From positions 62,001 to 126,000 of the forward strand of contig JASJDC010000013.1 of assembly GCA_030065235.1 (NCBI GenBank): DNA of 64,000 bases, written 5' to 3'. The notes beneath the pieces were generated by a model. That model was given only the letters and a program-made list of their open reading frames with translations, searched no databases and was not told the origin of the DNA. This DNA comes from Alphaproteobacteria bacterium (GTDB lineage: Bacteria > Pseudomonadota > Alphaproteobacteria > UBA8366 > Aestuariispiraceae). Positions 18,345 through 27,298 of this stretch are shown here, piece after piece (position 1 is the first letter of the stretch; each line of letters starts with the position of its first letter). Both the position numbers and the translations under genes were made by a program.

Positions 18345-19868
18345 TTATTCGGCGGGCGCGGCGACGCCGGCCCCCGATTGACCGCTGACCGGTTCGGTTC
18401 CTGTCGCTTTCGGCACGGCCTTCACCGTCATCCACAAGTTGTAGACCATCAGGAACGAGCCGAGCAGGAACAGCAGGCCGCCCAGGGCGCGCACCACATA
18501 GTAGGGATGCAGCATCTCAACGGTTTCGCTGAACGAGAACTGCAGGAAGCCGAGCTCGTCATAGGACCGCCACATCAGGCCTTGGGTGATGCCCGACATC
18601 CACATCGAGGTGATGTAGACGACGATGGCCACCGTCGAGACCCAGAAATGCGCCTCGACCAGCTTCTCGGAATAGAGACGCTCGCGCTTCCACAGGACCG
18701 GCACCAGGTGGTAGATCGCGCCGAAGCCGACAAAGGCGACCCAGCCCAATGCGCCGGAATGTACGTGGCCGATGGTCCAGTCGGTATAGTGGCTCAGCGC
18801 GTTGACCTGCTTCACCGACATCAGCGGACCTTCGAAGGTCGACATGCCGTAGAAGGCCACCGCGACGACCATGAAGCGCAGAACCGGGTCGGTCCGCAAT
18901 TTGCCCCAGGCGCCGCTGAGCGTCATGATTCCGTTGATCATCCCGCCCCAGGACGGCATCCACAGCATCACCGAGAACACCATGCCCAGGGTCTGCGCCC
19001 AGTCCGGCAGCGCTGTGTAGTGCAGATGGTGCGGGCCGGCCCAGATATAGAGGAAGATGATCGCCCAGAAATGCACGATCGACAGCCGGTAGCTGTAAAT
19101 CGGCCGTTCCGCGCGTTTCGGCACAAAGTAGTACATGATGCCCAGGAAGCCGGCGGTCAGGAAGAAACCGACCATATTGTGGCCGTACCACCATTGGGTC
19201 ATGGCGTCCTGGACGCCGGAGAACAGCGTGTAGCTCTTCGTCGACGTGATCGAGACCGGGACCGCGAGCGCGTTGGTGATGTGCAGCATCGCGACCGTGA
19301 TGATGAAGGCGATGAAGAACCAGTTGGCCACATAGATATGCGGCTCGCGCCGCGTCATCACGGTGCCGAGAAAGACGACGGCGTAGACCACCCAGACCAA
19401 GGCCAGAAGAATGTCCACATACCATTCCGGCTCGGCGTATTCCTTGCTCTGGGTGATCCCCAGAACATAGCCGGCCGCCGCCAGGACGATCACCAACTGG
19501 AAACCCCAGAAGATGATTTCCGCCATGGCCTTTCCGCCGAACAATCCGGTGCGGCACGTTCGCTGCACGATATAAAGCGACGTCGCGAAGAGCACATTGC
19601 CGCCGAAGGCGACGACCGCGGCTGACGTATGGACCGGCCGCAGCCGCCCGAATGTCAGATATTCGCCGAAATTTAACAGCGGAAACGCGAGTTGAAGCGC
19701 GATCACCACGCCGACCAGGAACGCGACGACGCCCCAGAAGACCGAAATGATCGCGAACCGCTTGACGATTTCCTCGTTATAGCCGGGCGTCTCAGAGAGC
19801 GGGATATCTCGTACCGCCGCCATCCCGCCGCCGGCGGCGCCGTCGGCCGTCGCTGCTGTTGTGGACAT
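18345..19868 (-). CDS. ccoN: cbb3-type cytochrome c oxidase catalytic subunit I
   Basis: The 507-residue haem-copper oxidase subunit has about twelve membrane helices. Copper and haem ligands are visible in [18 protein letters not shown], in [14 protein letters not shown] (the His-His copper pair), and in HVHSGALGW near the haem-binding helix. It reduces O2 to water at the inner membrane with high affinity. It is the first gene of ccoNOQPGHIS. An FNR/FixK-type box about 140 bp upstream predicts induction under low oxygen. Confidence 0.97.
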   Translation of the reverse strand: MSTTAATADGAAGGGMAAVRDIPLSETPGYNEEIVKRFAIISVFWGVVAFLVGVVIALQLAFPLLNFGEYLTFGRLRPVHTSAAVVAFGGNVLFATSLYIVQRTCRTGLFGGKAMAEIIFWGFQLVIVLAAAGYVLGITQSKEYAEPEWYVDILLALVWVVYAVVFLGTVMTRREPHIYVANWFFIAFIITVAMLHITNALAVPVSITSTKSYTLFSGVQDAMTQWWYGHNMVGFFLTAGFLGIMYYFVPKRAERPIYSYRLSIVHFWAIIFLYIWAGPHHLHYTALPDWAQTLGMVFSVMLWMPSWGGMINGIMTLSGAWGKLRTDPVLRFMVVAVAFYGMSTFEGPLMSVKQVNALSHYTDWTIGHVHSGALGWVAFVGFGAIYHLVPVLWKRERLYSEKLVEAHFWVSTVAIVVYITSMWMSGITQGLMWRSYDELGFLQFSFSETVEMLHPYYVVRALGGLLFLLGSFLMVYNLWMTVKAVPKATGTEPVSGQSGAGVAAPAE

Positions 19869-20007
19869 GTTCTCTTCCCCTAAATCTGCCGTTCATTGAG
19901 TCCGCTGGTTGTGGCCAGCCAGGACCCCGACACTCAAAAACCGCGCAAGACCCGCTCGAACATGGTCCTGCGTGAATCTGGTTTGAAGGCTTCGCTGGGG
20001 CGTCGCA

Positions 20008-20021
20008 TTGCGCTAGATCAA
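20008..20021. promoter_or_regulatory. FNR/FixK-type box between ccoN and the DUF2189 gene
   Basis: TTGCGCTAGATCAA closely matches the anaerobox form TTGAY-N4-RTCAA, with one half-site as the TTGCG variant used by FixK-like regulators. It lies 140 bp from the ccoN start and 142 bp from the divergent DUF2189 start, so it could serve either promoter. Regulator identity is inferred. Confidence 0.6.
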
Positions 20022-20162
20022 GGATGAAATCCGCCGCTGCGCCTAGGGTCCGAATATGGCGGAAACAGCCTGCGGCGAATGCGCGCATCCGCCTCGATTA
20101 AGAACCTAGAGACCCGAGCGCACGCTGCGCAAAGCGCCCGGTTCAGGGGGGAGACGGCCCAA

Positions 20163-20972
20163 ATGAGCGACACGGAAAAGACCACCCAAGCCGAGACGGA
20201 GGTCTGGCGCGTTCGATTGCCTGATGTGCGGCGGGTGCCGTCGGATGCGCCCTGGGTCTGGCTGAACCAGGGTTGGCATGATTATCAGAAGAGCTGGCGT
20301 TTCGGCGTCGTCTTCGGCGGTTTCTACGCGCTGGTCGGCCTCGCGATCGTCGGATTGATCTTCTTCGCCAACGTCCACTATCTCGGGTTCCCGCTGGCGG
20401 CGGGCTTTCTGTTGATCGGCCCGATCACGGCGGTCGGCATGTATGAGATCAGCCGACGGCTCGAAGCGGACGAACCTTTGGACCAACACGCCGTCTTTTT
20501 CGCCTTCATGCGCCATGGCGGGCTGCAGATCGCCATGCTGGGTTTGGTGCTGGTGCTGCTGATGATCTTCTGGATGAAGGCGGCGGCTCTGATCTTCGCG
20601 CTCTTCTTCGGCCTACAGGAATTCAGCTTCGTCGATCTGTTCGATACGGTGTTGGGATCGGAGATCGCCCTGCCCTTCCTCTTGGTCGGCAACATCACAG
20701 GCGCGATTCTGGCGGCCCTCGCCTTCTCGATCAGCGTCGTGTCGATCCCGATGCTGCTGGACAAGGACGCGGATTTCGCCACCGCGATCCTGACCAGCAT
20801 GAAGGTCGTGTCGGAGAACCCGCTGACCATGCTGATCTGGGGGATCATCATCGCCGGCACCATGGCCTTGAGCGTGGTCACCGCTTTCACCGCCCTGGTC
20901 GTACTGCTGCCGGTGATCGGTCACGCCTCTTGGCATGCCTATCGCGCCTGCGTCGATATCGACAACGGCTGA
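20163..20972 (+). CDS. DUF2189 family integral membrane protein
   Basis: The 269-residue protein has a soluble N-terminal stretch (VWRVRLPDVRRVPSDAPWVWL), then about six hydrophobic segments from residue 55 onward. The pattern NQGWHDYQKSW and GPITAVGMYEISRRLE is typical of DUF2189. The function is unknown. It is divergent from ccoN across the FNR/FixK-type box, so oxygen-dependent co-regulation is plausible. The frame is open to 20079, but ATG 20163 has a GGGGGAGA ribosome-binding site. Confidence 0.82.
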   Translation: MSDTEKTTQAETEVWRVRLPDVRRVPSDAPWVWLNQGWHDYQKSWRFGVVFGGFYALVGLAIVGLIFFANVHYLGFPLAAGFLLIGPITAVGMYEISRRLEADEPLDQHAVFFAFMRHGGLQIAMLGLVLVLLMIFWMKAAALIFALFFGLQEFSFVDLFDTVLGSEIALPFLLVGNITGAILAALAFSISVVSIPMLLDKDADFATAILTSMKVVSENPLTMLIWGIIIAGTMALSVVTAFTALVVLLPVIGHASWHAYRACVDIDNG

Positions 20973-20992
20973 GGGGGCCGATCGGCCGTCGT

Positions 20993-21883
20993 TCAGTTCT
21001 GAAATCCGGCGTCGAGGAAGATCAGCGCCCGGGCCAACTCACGCCGCCACAGGTCCCATTTGTGGTTTCCGTCGACGATCCTTAGTTCATGCGGCAGGTC
21101 GCGCGCCTTCAACGCGAGGAAAGTCGCGAAGGCGCCTTCATAGAGGTCGAAATAGTCGTCATCGCCGACGGTCAGCAGGATCCTGGGCGCTGGGCCGCGC
21201 CGTCTGACCGTCTCCATCAGTCCGAAGACATTCCGCTGGTTGAATTCCTCCGGCCGGAACGGATCCCCGAAGGCGCCGCGAAACAGCTTGATCTGACGCG
21301 CTGTCACCGGCTTCTCTTCCGTCGCATCCTCGATGATCGCGCCGCTCAGGCTTGCGGCCGCGCCATAGAGATTGGGGTGTTTCAGCGCGAAACGGATGGC
21401 GCCGTAGCCGCCCATCGACAGACCGGCCACGGCGCGCCCTGTGCGGTCGCGGCGGACGCGATAGGCGCTCTCCACATGGGCGAGCAGGTCGCGGGTCAGC
21501 GCCGTTTCATAATCGCCGGGCCCGCCAAAGGACCGGGAATCGACGTACCAGCCATCCTCGCCGTCGGGGAAGATCAGCACCATCGGCGCGGTCTCGCCGG
21601 CTTTGATCAAACGATCCGCCGTTGCGGCCGCGCCGCCAGCGCGCAGCCAATCCTTCTCGCCGCCGCCCAACCCATGCAACAGAAACACCACCGGATAGAG
21701 CGCGTCGCTCTCACCGTAGCCGTCGGGCAGATAGACCGAATAGGCCATGGTCCGCCCCATCGCCGGGCTGTCGTAGCTGAGGGAAAGGCGGGTTTCAGAG
21801 CCGGCCCATGCGGCGTTGGCGATCGCCGCGACGGCGAAACAGAACAGCGCCGCCGAAAGAAGCCCGAGACAGCGTTCGATCAT
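20993..21883 (-). CDS. Secreted esterase of the esterase D / PHB-depolymerase-like family
   Basis: The 296-residue alpha/beta hydrolase has an N-terminal signal peptide of about 27 residues ending in ANAAWAG. It also has the oxyanion region FLLHGLGGGEKDW, the nucleophile elbow GLSMGG, a probable Asp in TVGDDDYFDLYE and a final His in DGNHKWDLW. It should hydrolyse esters in the periplasm. It overlaps the opgC stop by 4 bp, so it is probably translated together with OpgC. A link to glucan substituents is possible but inferred. Confidence 0.8.
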   Translation of the reverse strand: MIERCLGLLSAALFCFAVAAIANAAWAGSETRLSLSYDSPAMGRTMAYSVYLPDGYGESDALYPVVFLLHGLGGGEKDWLRAGGAAATADRLIKAGETAPMVLIFPDGEDGWYVDSRSFGGPGDYETALTRDLLAHVESAYRVRRDRTGRAVAGLSMGGYGAIRFALKHPNLYGAAASLSGAIIEDATEEKPVTARQIKLFRGAFGDPFRPEEFNQRNVFGLMETVRRRGPAPRILLTVGDDDYFDLYEGAFATFLALKARDLPHELRIVDGNHKWDLWRRELARALIFLDAGFQN

Positions 21884-23124
21884 TCGGCCACGGCTGGAGA
21901 AACGCCTGGTCCTCGGCGCGCGGCGTCCGTGGCGGTCACGGTGTCCGCCGATCCGCTCGACTTCCGCCGCCAGGGCTCGGCCTTGAACCAGGCGACGAGA
22001 TAGGCGACCGCAATGACCGACGCCATGCCCGCTAGATTCACGATCAGGAGAGACAGCTTATCCTTTCCGAGATAGTCCAACAGCATGCCGGCGACCCGCG
22101 AAATGAACATCGAGAACAGGAAGGTCGCCAAGGCCTGCTGGCCCACCTTGCGCACGGGATCGAAAATCCGCGCATAGAGGATTTCCTCCCGGCCTTTCAG
22201 AACTGCGACCGCGAGATAAGCGACCGCCATGAAATGCAGATAGCGCAATAGCCCATGGTCCGTCTTGCCGATCACATAGGGCTTGATGGTCTGATAGACA
22301 TCAAAGGCGATCGGTATGTCGTTGCGGACCGTCCAATTCCCCATGAAGAAGCTGAAGATCAGAATGGCGATGGCGATGGATACGAAAAGCGGCGTGATCG
22401 GCGGCGGCTTGATCCAACCGCGGCTAAGAAAAAACCCGGTGAAGAACAGCAATTGCCAGCCGAAAGGATTGAAAAACCAAACAATATCGGGATTCCATGG
22501 GGCGGCCGGCAGATCCCATTGCAGGTTCCACTGCAACAGATAAAGGGTAATGCAGGCGCCGGCCGCGACGGCCGTATGGATGCGCTGCAGCAGCATCACC
22601 AACGGCATCATGGCCAGCACGCCCATATACATCGGCATGATGTCGAAATAATTGGGCACATAGGTCAGCGTGAACAGACCCAGAAGCTGGGGGCCCGGAT
22701 CGTCGAAGAACCGGTTCAAGGCCAGACCGACGACGTAGTTCTTCTCGGTCTCCAAGCCAGTTGTAACCGTGTAGGTCAGGATCGCGACGCTGAAGAACAG
22801 CATGATATGGGCGATGTAGAGCGTGAAGATCCGAGACGCGACGCGCGCCGTGCCGATCCAAAAGCCGGCGCGCCCAAAACTGCCGCCGAAAGCGATGGCG
22901 GCGGCGAAGCCCGAGCAAAAGACGAACATTTCGGCCGCGTCGCTGGTCCCGAACCGCGCTGGAATAAACCGTTTCCAGTCATTGCCGGGGACATGGGCGA
23001 TGAAAATGATCAGCATCGCCATGCCGCGAAAGAAATCCAGACGCGGATCCCGGATCGGTCGGCTGATGGCCTTCTTCAATCCCGACGGTGCGGACTGTGG
23101 AACTGCTGCGGAACTCACGCCCAC
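21880..23124 (-). CDS. opgC: OpgC-family membrane protein (osmoregulated periplasmic glucan modification)
   Basis: The 414-residue polytopic protein has about ten membrane helices and the OpgC pattern DPRLDFFRGMAMLIIFIAH near the N terminus and NYFDIMPMYMGVLA in the middle. In other proteobacteria OpgC proteins add succinyl groups to periplasmic glucans. It is divergent from opgG-opgH, which fits that role. The start may be GTG 23124 or GTG 23118, the second being better placed behind an AGGGAG sequence. The substituent is not deducible. Confidence 0.87.
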   Translation of the reverse strand: MGVSSAAVPQSAPSGLKKAISRPIRDPRLDFFRGMAMLIIFIAHVPGNDWKRFIPARFGTSDAAEMFVFCSGFAAAIAFGGSFGRAGFWIGTARVASRIFTLYIAHIMLFFSVAILTYTVTTGLETEKNYVVGLALNRFFDDPGPQLLGLFTLTYVPNYFDIMPMYMGVLAMMPLVMLLQRIHTAVAAGACITLYLLQWNLQWDLPAAPWNPDIVWFFNPFGWQLLFFTGFFLSRGWIKPPPITPLFVSIAIAILIFSFFMGNWTVRNDIPIAFDVYQTIKPYVIGKTDHGLLRYLHFMAVAYLAVAVLKGREEILYARIFDPVRKVGQQALATFLFSMFISRVAGMLLDYLGKDKLSLLIVNLAGMASVIAVAYLVAWFKAEPWRRKSSGSADTVTATDAARRGPGVSPAVAE

Positions 23125-23222
23125 TCCCTATTATCGACGCCGCAGGAGGCGAAGGAATTGACCCCGTCCTTTACTCCTTTTCGCGCTTGTTTGACGAGTG
23201 GCGCCGGTATGGTTGATCTGGT

Positions 23223-23242
23223 TTGTCACGCTATTGTGACAA
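23223..23242. promoter_or_regulatory. Perfect palindrome between opgC and opgG
   Basis: TTGTCAC (23223-23229) and GTGACAA (23236-23242) form a perfect 7-bp inverted repeat with a 6-bp spacer in the 202-bp divergent region. The geometry suits a dimeric helix-turn-helix operator serving both directions. No T run follows, so it is not an obvious terminator. The regulator is unknown. Confidence 0.5.
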
Positions 23243-23326
23243 TTGGCGCGCGTAAGCGCGTTCTAAATCAGCCCGGATTGTCTAAGCTGACGCCCATGAC
23301 AGTGACCCATTCAGACGGTCGGCCGC

Positions 23327-24922
23327 GTGATTGATCGCCGCCGCGCCCTTTTTTTTGTCGGTATGGCTCTGGCGGTTGGCGCTCATCCGGCCGGCCTGTA
23401 TCCGTTTGGCGTTGGCGGCGCCCACGCGGCCGGCCGAACGCCGCCGGACCCTCGCCTGCGCAAGGTCGCCGACTTTCCATCGCTCGCCAATCTCGCGGCG
23501 ACGATGTGCGACGAGCCGCATCGTCCCGCGCCACAAACGCCAAGCGCCTTGTTGTCCTCGATGACGCCAGCGGAGTTCGCCTCTATCCGCTTTCGGCCGG
23601 AAAAAGCGCTTTGGCGCGGCGAAGGCGCCCATGAAATGCACTTTTTCAAGCCCGGCGTTTATGCGCGCGACCTGATCGATGTCTTCGAAATCGACGGCGA
23701 GACTGTCGCCGCGATCGACTATTCCGCGGATTTGTTCGATTTGGGGGCCTTTGACGCCGACCAGGACTTGTTCGAGGCGGCGGGCTTCGGCGGCATAAAG
23801 ATTGTCTATCCGCTGGAGCCGCGTCATTCCTGGAAGGATGAGTTGGCGGTATTTCACGGCGCCAGCTATTTCCGGGTGTTGGGCCGCGGTCAGCAATACG
23901 GTCTTTCGGCCCGGGGCGTCGCGATAGATACGGGGCTGCCCCGCGCCGAGGAGTTTCCGGTCTTCCGCGCCTTCTGGCTGCGCCAACCGGACCCGGACGC
24001 CGACTCGATCACCGTGCTGGCCTTACTCGACGGGCCTAGCGTGACCGGCGCGTATCGCTTTGACATCGCGCCCGGCGACGAAACAACGGTGGATGTCCAG
24101 GCCCGGATCTTCCCACGGAGGCCGATCGAGAAGCTGGGACTGGCCCCGCTGACCAGCATGTTCTTGAACGGCGAGAGCGAGGCGCTGATCGATCCGGCGC
24201 GGTTCGCCAAGCACATTCATGACAGCGACGGCATGTTGCTGCATTTGGGAAAGACCGGAGAGTGGGTCTGGCGACCGCTCGAAAAACGCGCTGGTTACGT
24301 CATCACGCAGCATTTCGATGAAAATCCGCGCGGTTTCGGGCTCTTCCAACGGCTCCAGGATGCTGACGCCTTTCCTTCGCCTGAGAAACGGTATCATCTG
24401 CGCCCCGGATACTGGATCGAGCCGCAAGGCGATTGGGGATCCGGCCATCTGCAATTGGTCGAGATCGCCAGCGATGATGAGGATTTCGATAACCTGGCGC
24501 TGTTCTGGGTGCCCGACGCCCCGCCCGGCCCCGGCGATCGTCGGGACTTCTCTTATCGGTTGACCAGCACGATGAAGCCGCCTTCATCGCGGCCTGGATT
24601 CGGGGTTGTGAAGCGCAGTTCCGTGATACCGCTGGACTCGGATTCCGCGAGCCCCTATCTGGCTGTGACGATTGTATTTTCGGGCCTGCCGGAGGGTGGC
24701 GACGGCGCGGATTCGCAGCCGATCAGCCCACTTTATTTTCCCGATGTGATGAGCTTCCATGGAGAGCCCGAGGACGTCGACCTGAAATGGAGCGGACCGG
24801 GTGAAGCGACGCTGACCTTCTCATTATCGAGCACTGATCCGGCGCGCGCCGATATCCGCGCCGGCCTGGTGCGAAATGGCGAGGCGGCGACAGAGATTTG
24901 GAGTTATTTGTGGACGGTCTAA
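23327..24922 (+). CDS. opgG: Periplasmic glucan biosynthesis protein OpgG/MdoG
   Basis: The 531-residue protein has a twin-arginine-like leader (DRRRALFFVGMALAVGA) and the MdoG domain, including ARDLIDVFEIDG, SYFRVLGRGQQYGLSARG, and NGESEALIDPARFAKHIHDSDG, followed by an Ig-like C-terminal domain. It acts in the periplasm to build or modify the beta-glucan backbone. The start is GTG 23327, with no clear ribosome-binding site. It overlaps opgH, so the two are translationally coupled. Confidence 0.92.
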   Translation: MIDRRRALFFVGMALAVGAHPAGLYPFGVGGAHAAGRTPPDPRLRKVADFPSLANLAATMCDEPHRPAPQTPSALLSSMTPAEFASIRFRPEKALWRGEGAHEMHFFKPGVYARDLIDVFEIDGETVAAIDYSADLFDLGAFDADQDLFEAAGFGGIKIVYPLEPRHSWKDELAVFHGASYFRVLGRGQQYGLSARGVAIDTGLPRAEEFPVFRAFWLRQPDPDADSITVLALLDGPSVTGAYRFDIAPGDETTVDVQARIFPRRPIEKLGLAPLTSMFLNGESEALIDPARFAKHIHDSDGMLLHLGKTGEWVWRPLEKRAGYVITQHFDENPRGFGLFQRLQDADAFPSPEKRYHLRPGYWIEPQGDWGSGHLQLVEIASDDEDFDNLALFWVPDAPPGPGDRRDFSYRLTSTMKPPSSRPGFGVVKRSSVIPLDSDSASPYLAVTIVFSGLPEGGDGADSQPISPLYFPDVMSFHGEPEDVDLKWSGPGEATLTFSLSSTDPARADIRAGLVRNGEAATEIWSYLWTV

Positions 24923-26727
24923 GCAGTTACGCGAGGCGCCTGCTCTTTGCGCTGCCGGTCCTGGCTTTGACCGTCGCGGCGGTCGCCGTGATGTGGCGCA
25001 TCGTGGCGCCCATGGGCGTGACGCCGGCGGAGGCCGCGATGCTGGGCCTGTTCTCGCTGTCCTTCGTCTGGATCGCGATGTGGTTCTGGAATGCGGCGCT
25101 GGGCAGTCTCATTCGCTTGTTCTCGCGCGCGCCTTTGCACGCGGCCGCGCCGATCCTGCGCCGCCTGGACAGAACGCGTCCCATCGACGGTCGCACGGCG
25201 GTTGTCATGCCGATCCGCAATGAGGACCCGGAACGGACGGCCCGCCGGCTGGAAGCGACCTATCGCTCGATCGACGCCGAAGGCGCGATCGACAAGTTCG
25301 ACTTCTTCCTTTTGAGCGACACGACGGACACAGCTGTGGCCGAGCGCGAATTGGCCATGGCGGCGGCGCTGCGCGCGCGGCTCGACCCAACCAAGCTGCG
25401 GTACCGGCGCCGCCCGCAAAATCTCGGCCGTAAGGCCGGGAACATCGCGGAGTTTGGCCAGCGTTGGGGCGGCGATTACGATTATATGATCGTGCTTGAC
25501 GCCGACAGCGTGATGTCGGGATCGTTGGTCACTGATCTGGCTCGGCTGATGGACGCCTCGCCGGAAGTGGGGATCGTCCAGACCGTCCCGCGCCCGATCC
25601 TGGCTGAGACCCTGTTCAGCCGTCTGCAACAATTCGGGGCGCGCGCGACGTCCGAGATCATTAACGCCGGCGTGGGCTTCTGGCAGCAAGGCGACGCCAA
25701 CTATTTCGGCCATAACGCGATCATTCGCACGGAGCCGTTTTTCGCCCAGTGCGCCATGCCGGTCTTACCGGGCCGCGGCCCGCTGTCGGGCGAGATCATG
25801 AGCCACGATTTCGTCGAAGCGGCCTATATGCGACGCGCCGGCTATGAGATATGGAATCTGCCGATCGGCGACGGCAGCTATGAGGAAATCCCGCCGACGC
25901 TGCTGGATTTCGAGGTCCGCGACCGGCGGTGGTGCAAAGGCAATCTGCAGCATTCTCGAATCCTCGGCGAAGCCGGGCTGCGCCCGCTCAGCCGCCTGCA
26001 TCTGGCGACAGGGATCATGTCCTACCTCTCCTCGCCGCTTTGGCTGGCTTTCATCCTGGCCAGCATTTGGAGCCTGCTGGAGCGCGCCAATCCCAGCTTA
26101 GAGTATTACGGCCCCGGATCGGAGGCCTTTTCCGTCGCGCCCGGGATGATGAACGAGACCGCTGTTTGGCTGTTTGTGGCGATCATGGCGATGTTGCTGC
26201 TGCCGAAACTCATGGGCGGTATCCTATTGGCGCTGAACCCGGACGAACGACGGCGCTATGGCGGGCTCACGGGCCTGGGGCTGAGCACGGTGTTCGAAGC
26301 CTCGGCTTCGATTGTGGCGGCCCCAATCATGATGCTCGCCCATGTTCGTTTCATCATCGGGATCGTAGCCGGCGCACGCGTGCGTTGGAGCGCCCAGCAC
26401 CGCCTAGGCCGGCGTCTTCGGCTTGGCGAAGCGACGCGTCACTACGCCGGAACTGTTGCATTCGGAGTGGGTTTGCTTGCGCTGATCCTCTGCCTCGCGC
26501 CGCACGCTCTCTTTTGGTTCATCCCGCTGATCGTGGGCCCGATCCTGGCCCCTCTTCTGGCGGTGCTGACCAGCAGCGTCACGCTGGGCCGCGCTCTAGG
26601 GCGGGCCGGTCTTCTGCTGACGCCGGAAGAAACCGAGCCGTGTCGAGAGATCGCGCCGCTGCGCGGCCCGTCCGCCGCGCTGTTCTCCCAGTTCGCGCAA
26701 GCCGGGGACGCCACGCCAAAACTCTAG
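24910..26727 (+). CDS. opgH: Glucan glucosyltransferase OpgH/MdoH
   Basis: The inner-membrane family 2 glycosyltransferase of about 605 residues polymerises UDP-glucose into osmoregulated periplasmic glucan. Visible motifs are PIRNEDPERTARRLEATY, the aspartates in FFLLSDTTD and VLDADSVMSG, and the product-binding RDRRWCKGN in place of QxxRW. About six membrane helices follow and flank. GTG 24910 has a GGAG site seven bases upstream. TTG 24898 is the alternative. The start lies inside the end of opgG. Confidence 0.92.
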   Translation: MDGLSSYARRLLFALPVLALTVAAVAVMWRIVAPMGVTPAEAAMLGLFSLSFVWIAMWFWNAALGSLIRLFSRAPLHAAAPILRRLDRTRPIDGRTAVVMPIRNEDPERTARRLEATYRSIDAEGAIDKFDFFLLSDTTDTAVAERELAMAAALRARLDPTKLRYRRRPQNLGRKAGNIAEFGQRWGGDYDYMIVLDADSVMSGSLVTDLARLMDASPEVGIVQTVPRPILAETLFSRLQQFGARATSEIINAGVGFWQQGDANYFGHNAIIRTEPFFAQCAMPVLPGRGPLSGEIMSHDFVEAAYMRRAGYEIWNLPIGDGSYEEIPPTLLDFEVRDRRWCKGNLQHSRILGEAGLRPLSRLHLATGIMSYLSSPLWLAFILASIWSLLERANPSLEYYGPGSEAFSVAPGMMNETAVWLFVAIMAMLLLPKLMGGILLALNPDERRRYGGLTGLGLSTVFEASASIVAAPIMMLAHVRFIIGIVAGARVRWSAQHRLGRRLRLGEATRHYAGTVAFGVGLLALILCLAPHALFWFIPLIVGPILAPLLAVLTSSVTLGRALGRAGLLLTPEETEPCREIAPLRGPSAALFSQFAQAGDATPKL

Positions 26728-26752
26728 GAGGCGGCATGCGCCGACAATAGGG

Positions 26753-27298
26753 TCAGTCTCGCACGGTCGGATTCTCGAACAGGGCGTTCATCAGGTCCTG
26801 CATCGCCCGGCGATAGTCCTGATCCTCGGCGGCGACATCGGAGGGCAGCCAAACGGTCGCTTCGGCCCTTCGTTTCTCATCAACACACAGCGTGGCAAGG
26901 AGAATGGTCTCCTTTTCCCCCCGCACCGCATCGCCCGTCGGCGGCTCTGTGCAGAAGCGCCGGCCAGCCATCCCTTTCGGCGCGCCGAGAAATATCACGA
27001 CGCGCGCCGTTGAGCCCGCCTGAACCGGTTCGGTCGTGAAAATCGAGGTCGTCTTCTGGGCGGCGGCGCTGTTCATGACGTCGGCCGCTGTACGCGCGAA
27101 ACCGGCGTCGGCCACCCGGTCCGGCCGCATGTCGATCAGGATCGGTCCGTCCTCGACCGCGCGCGGCAGATAATCCCGCGTGCCGGACGGATGGAGATAT
27201 ACTTGCACCACGCGCGGCAAAGCCTCCTCGCATGCCGCCAAGCCCATGCAGAGCAAACCAAGAGCCGCCCAGCGCTGGCGAAAACGCCGATTTCTCAT
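26753..27298 (-). CDS. Uncharacterised lipoprotein
   Basis: The 181-residue protein has a lipoprotein signal peptide with lipobox LAAC ending at Cys23 after an arginine-rich start. The mature domain has no family I recognise. It has a few cysteines (RRFCTEPP, LATLCVDEK) that could form a disulfide. The ATG overlaps the stop of the upstream DUF115 gene by 4 bp, so the two are translated together. Confidence 0.65.
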   Translation of the reverse strand: MRNRRFRQRWAALGLLCMGLAACEEALPRVVQVYLHPSGTRDYLPRAVEDGPILIDMRPDRVADAGFARTAADVMNSAAAQKTTSIFTTEPVQAGSTARVVIFLGAPKGMAGRRFCTEPPTGDAVRGEKETILLATLCVDEKRRAEATVWLPSDVAAEDQDYRRAMQDLMNALFENPTVRD

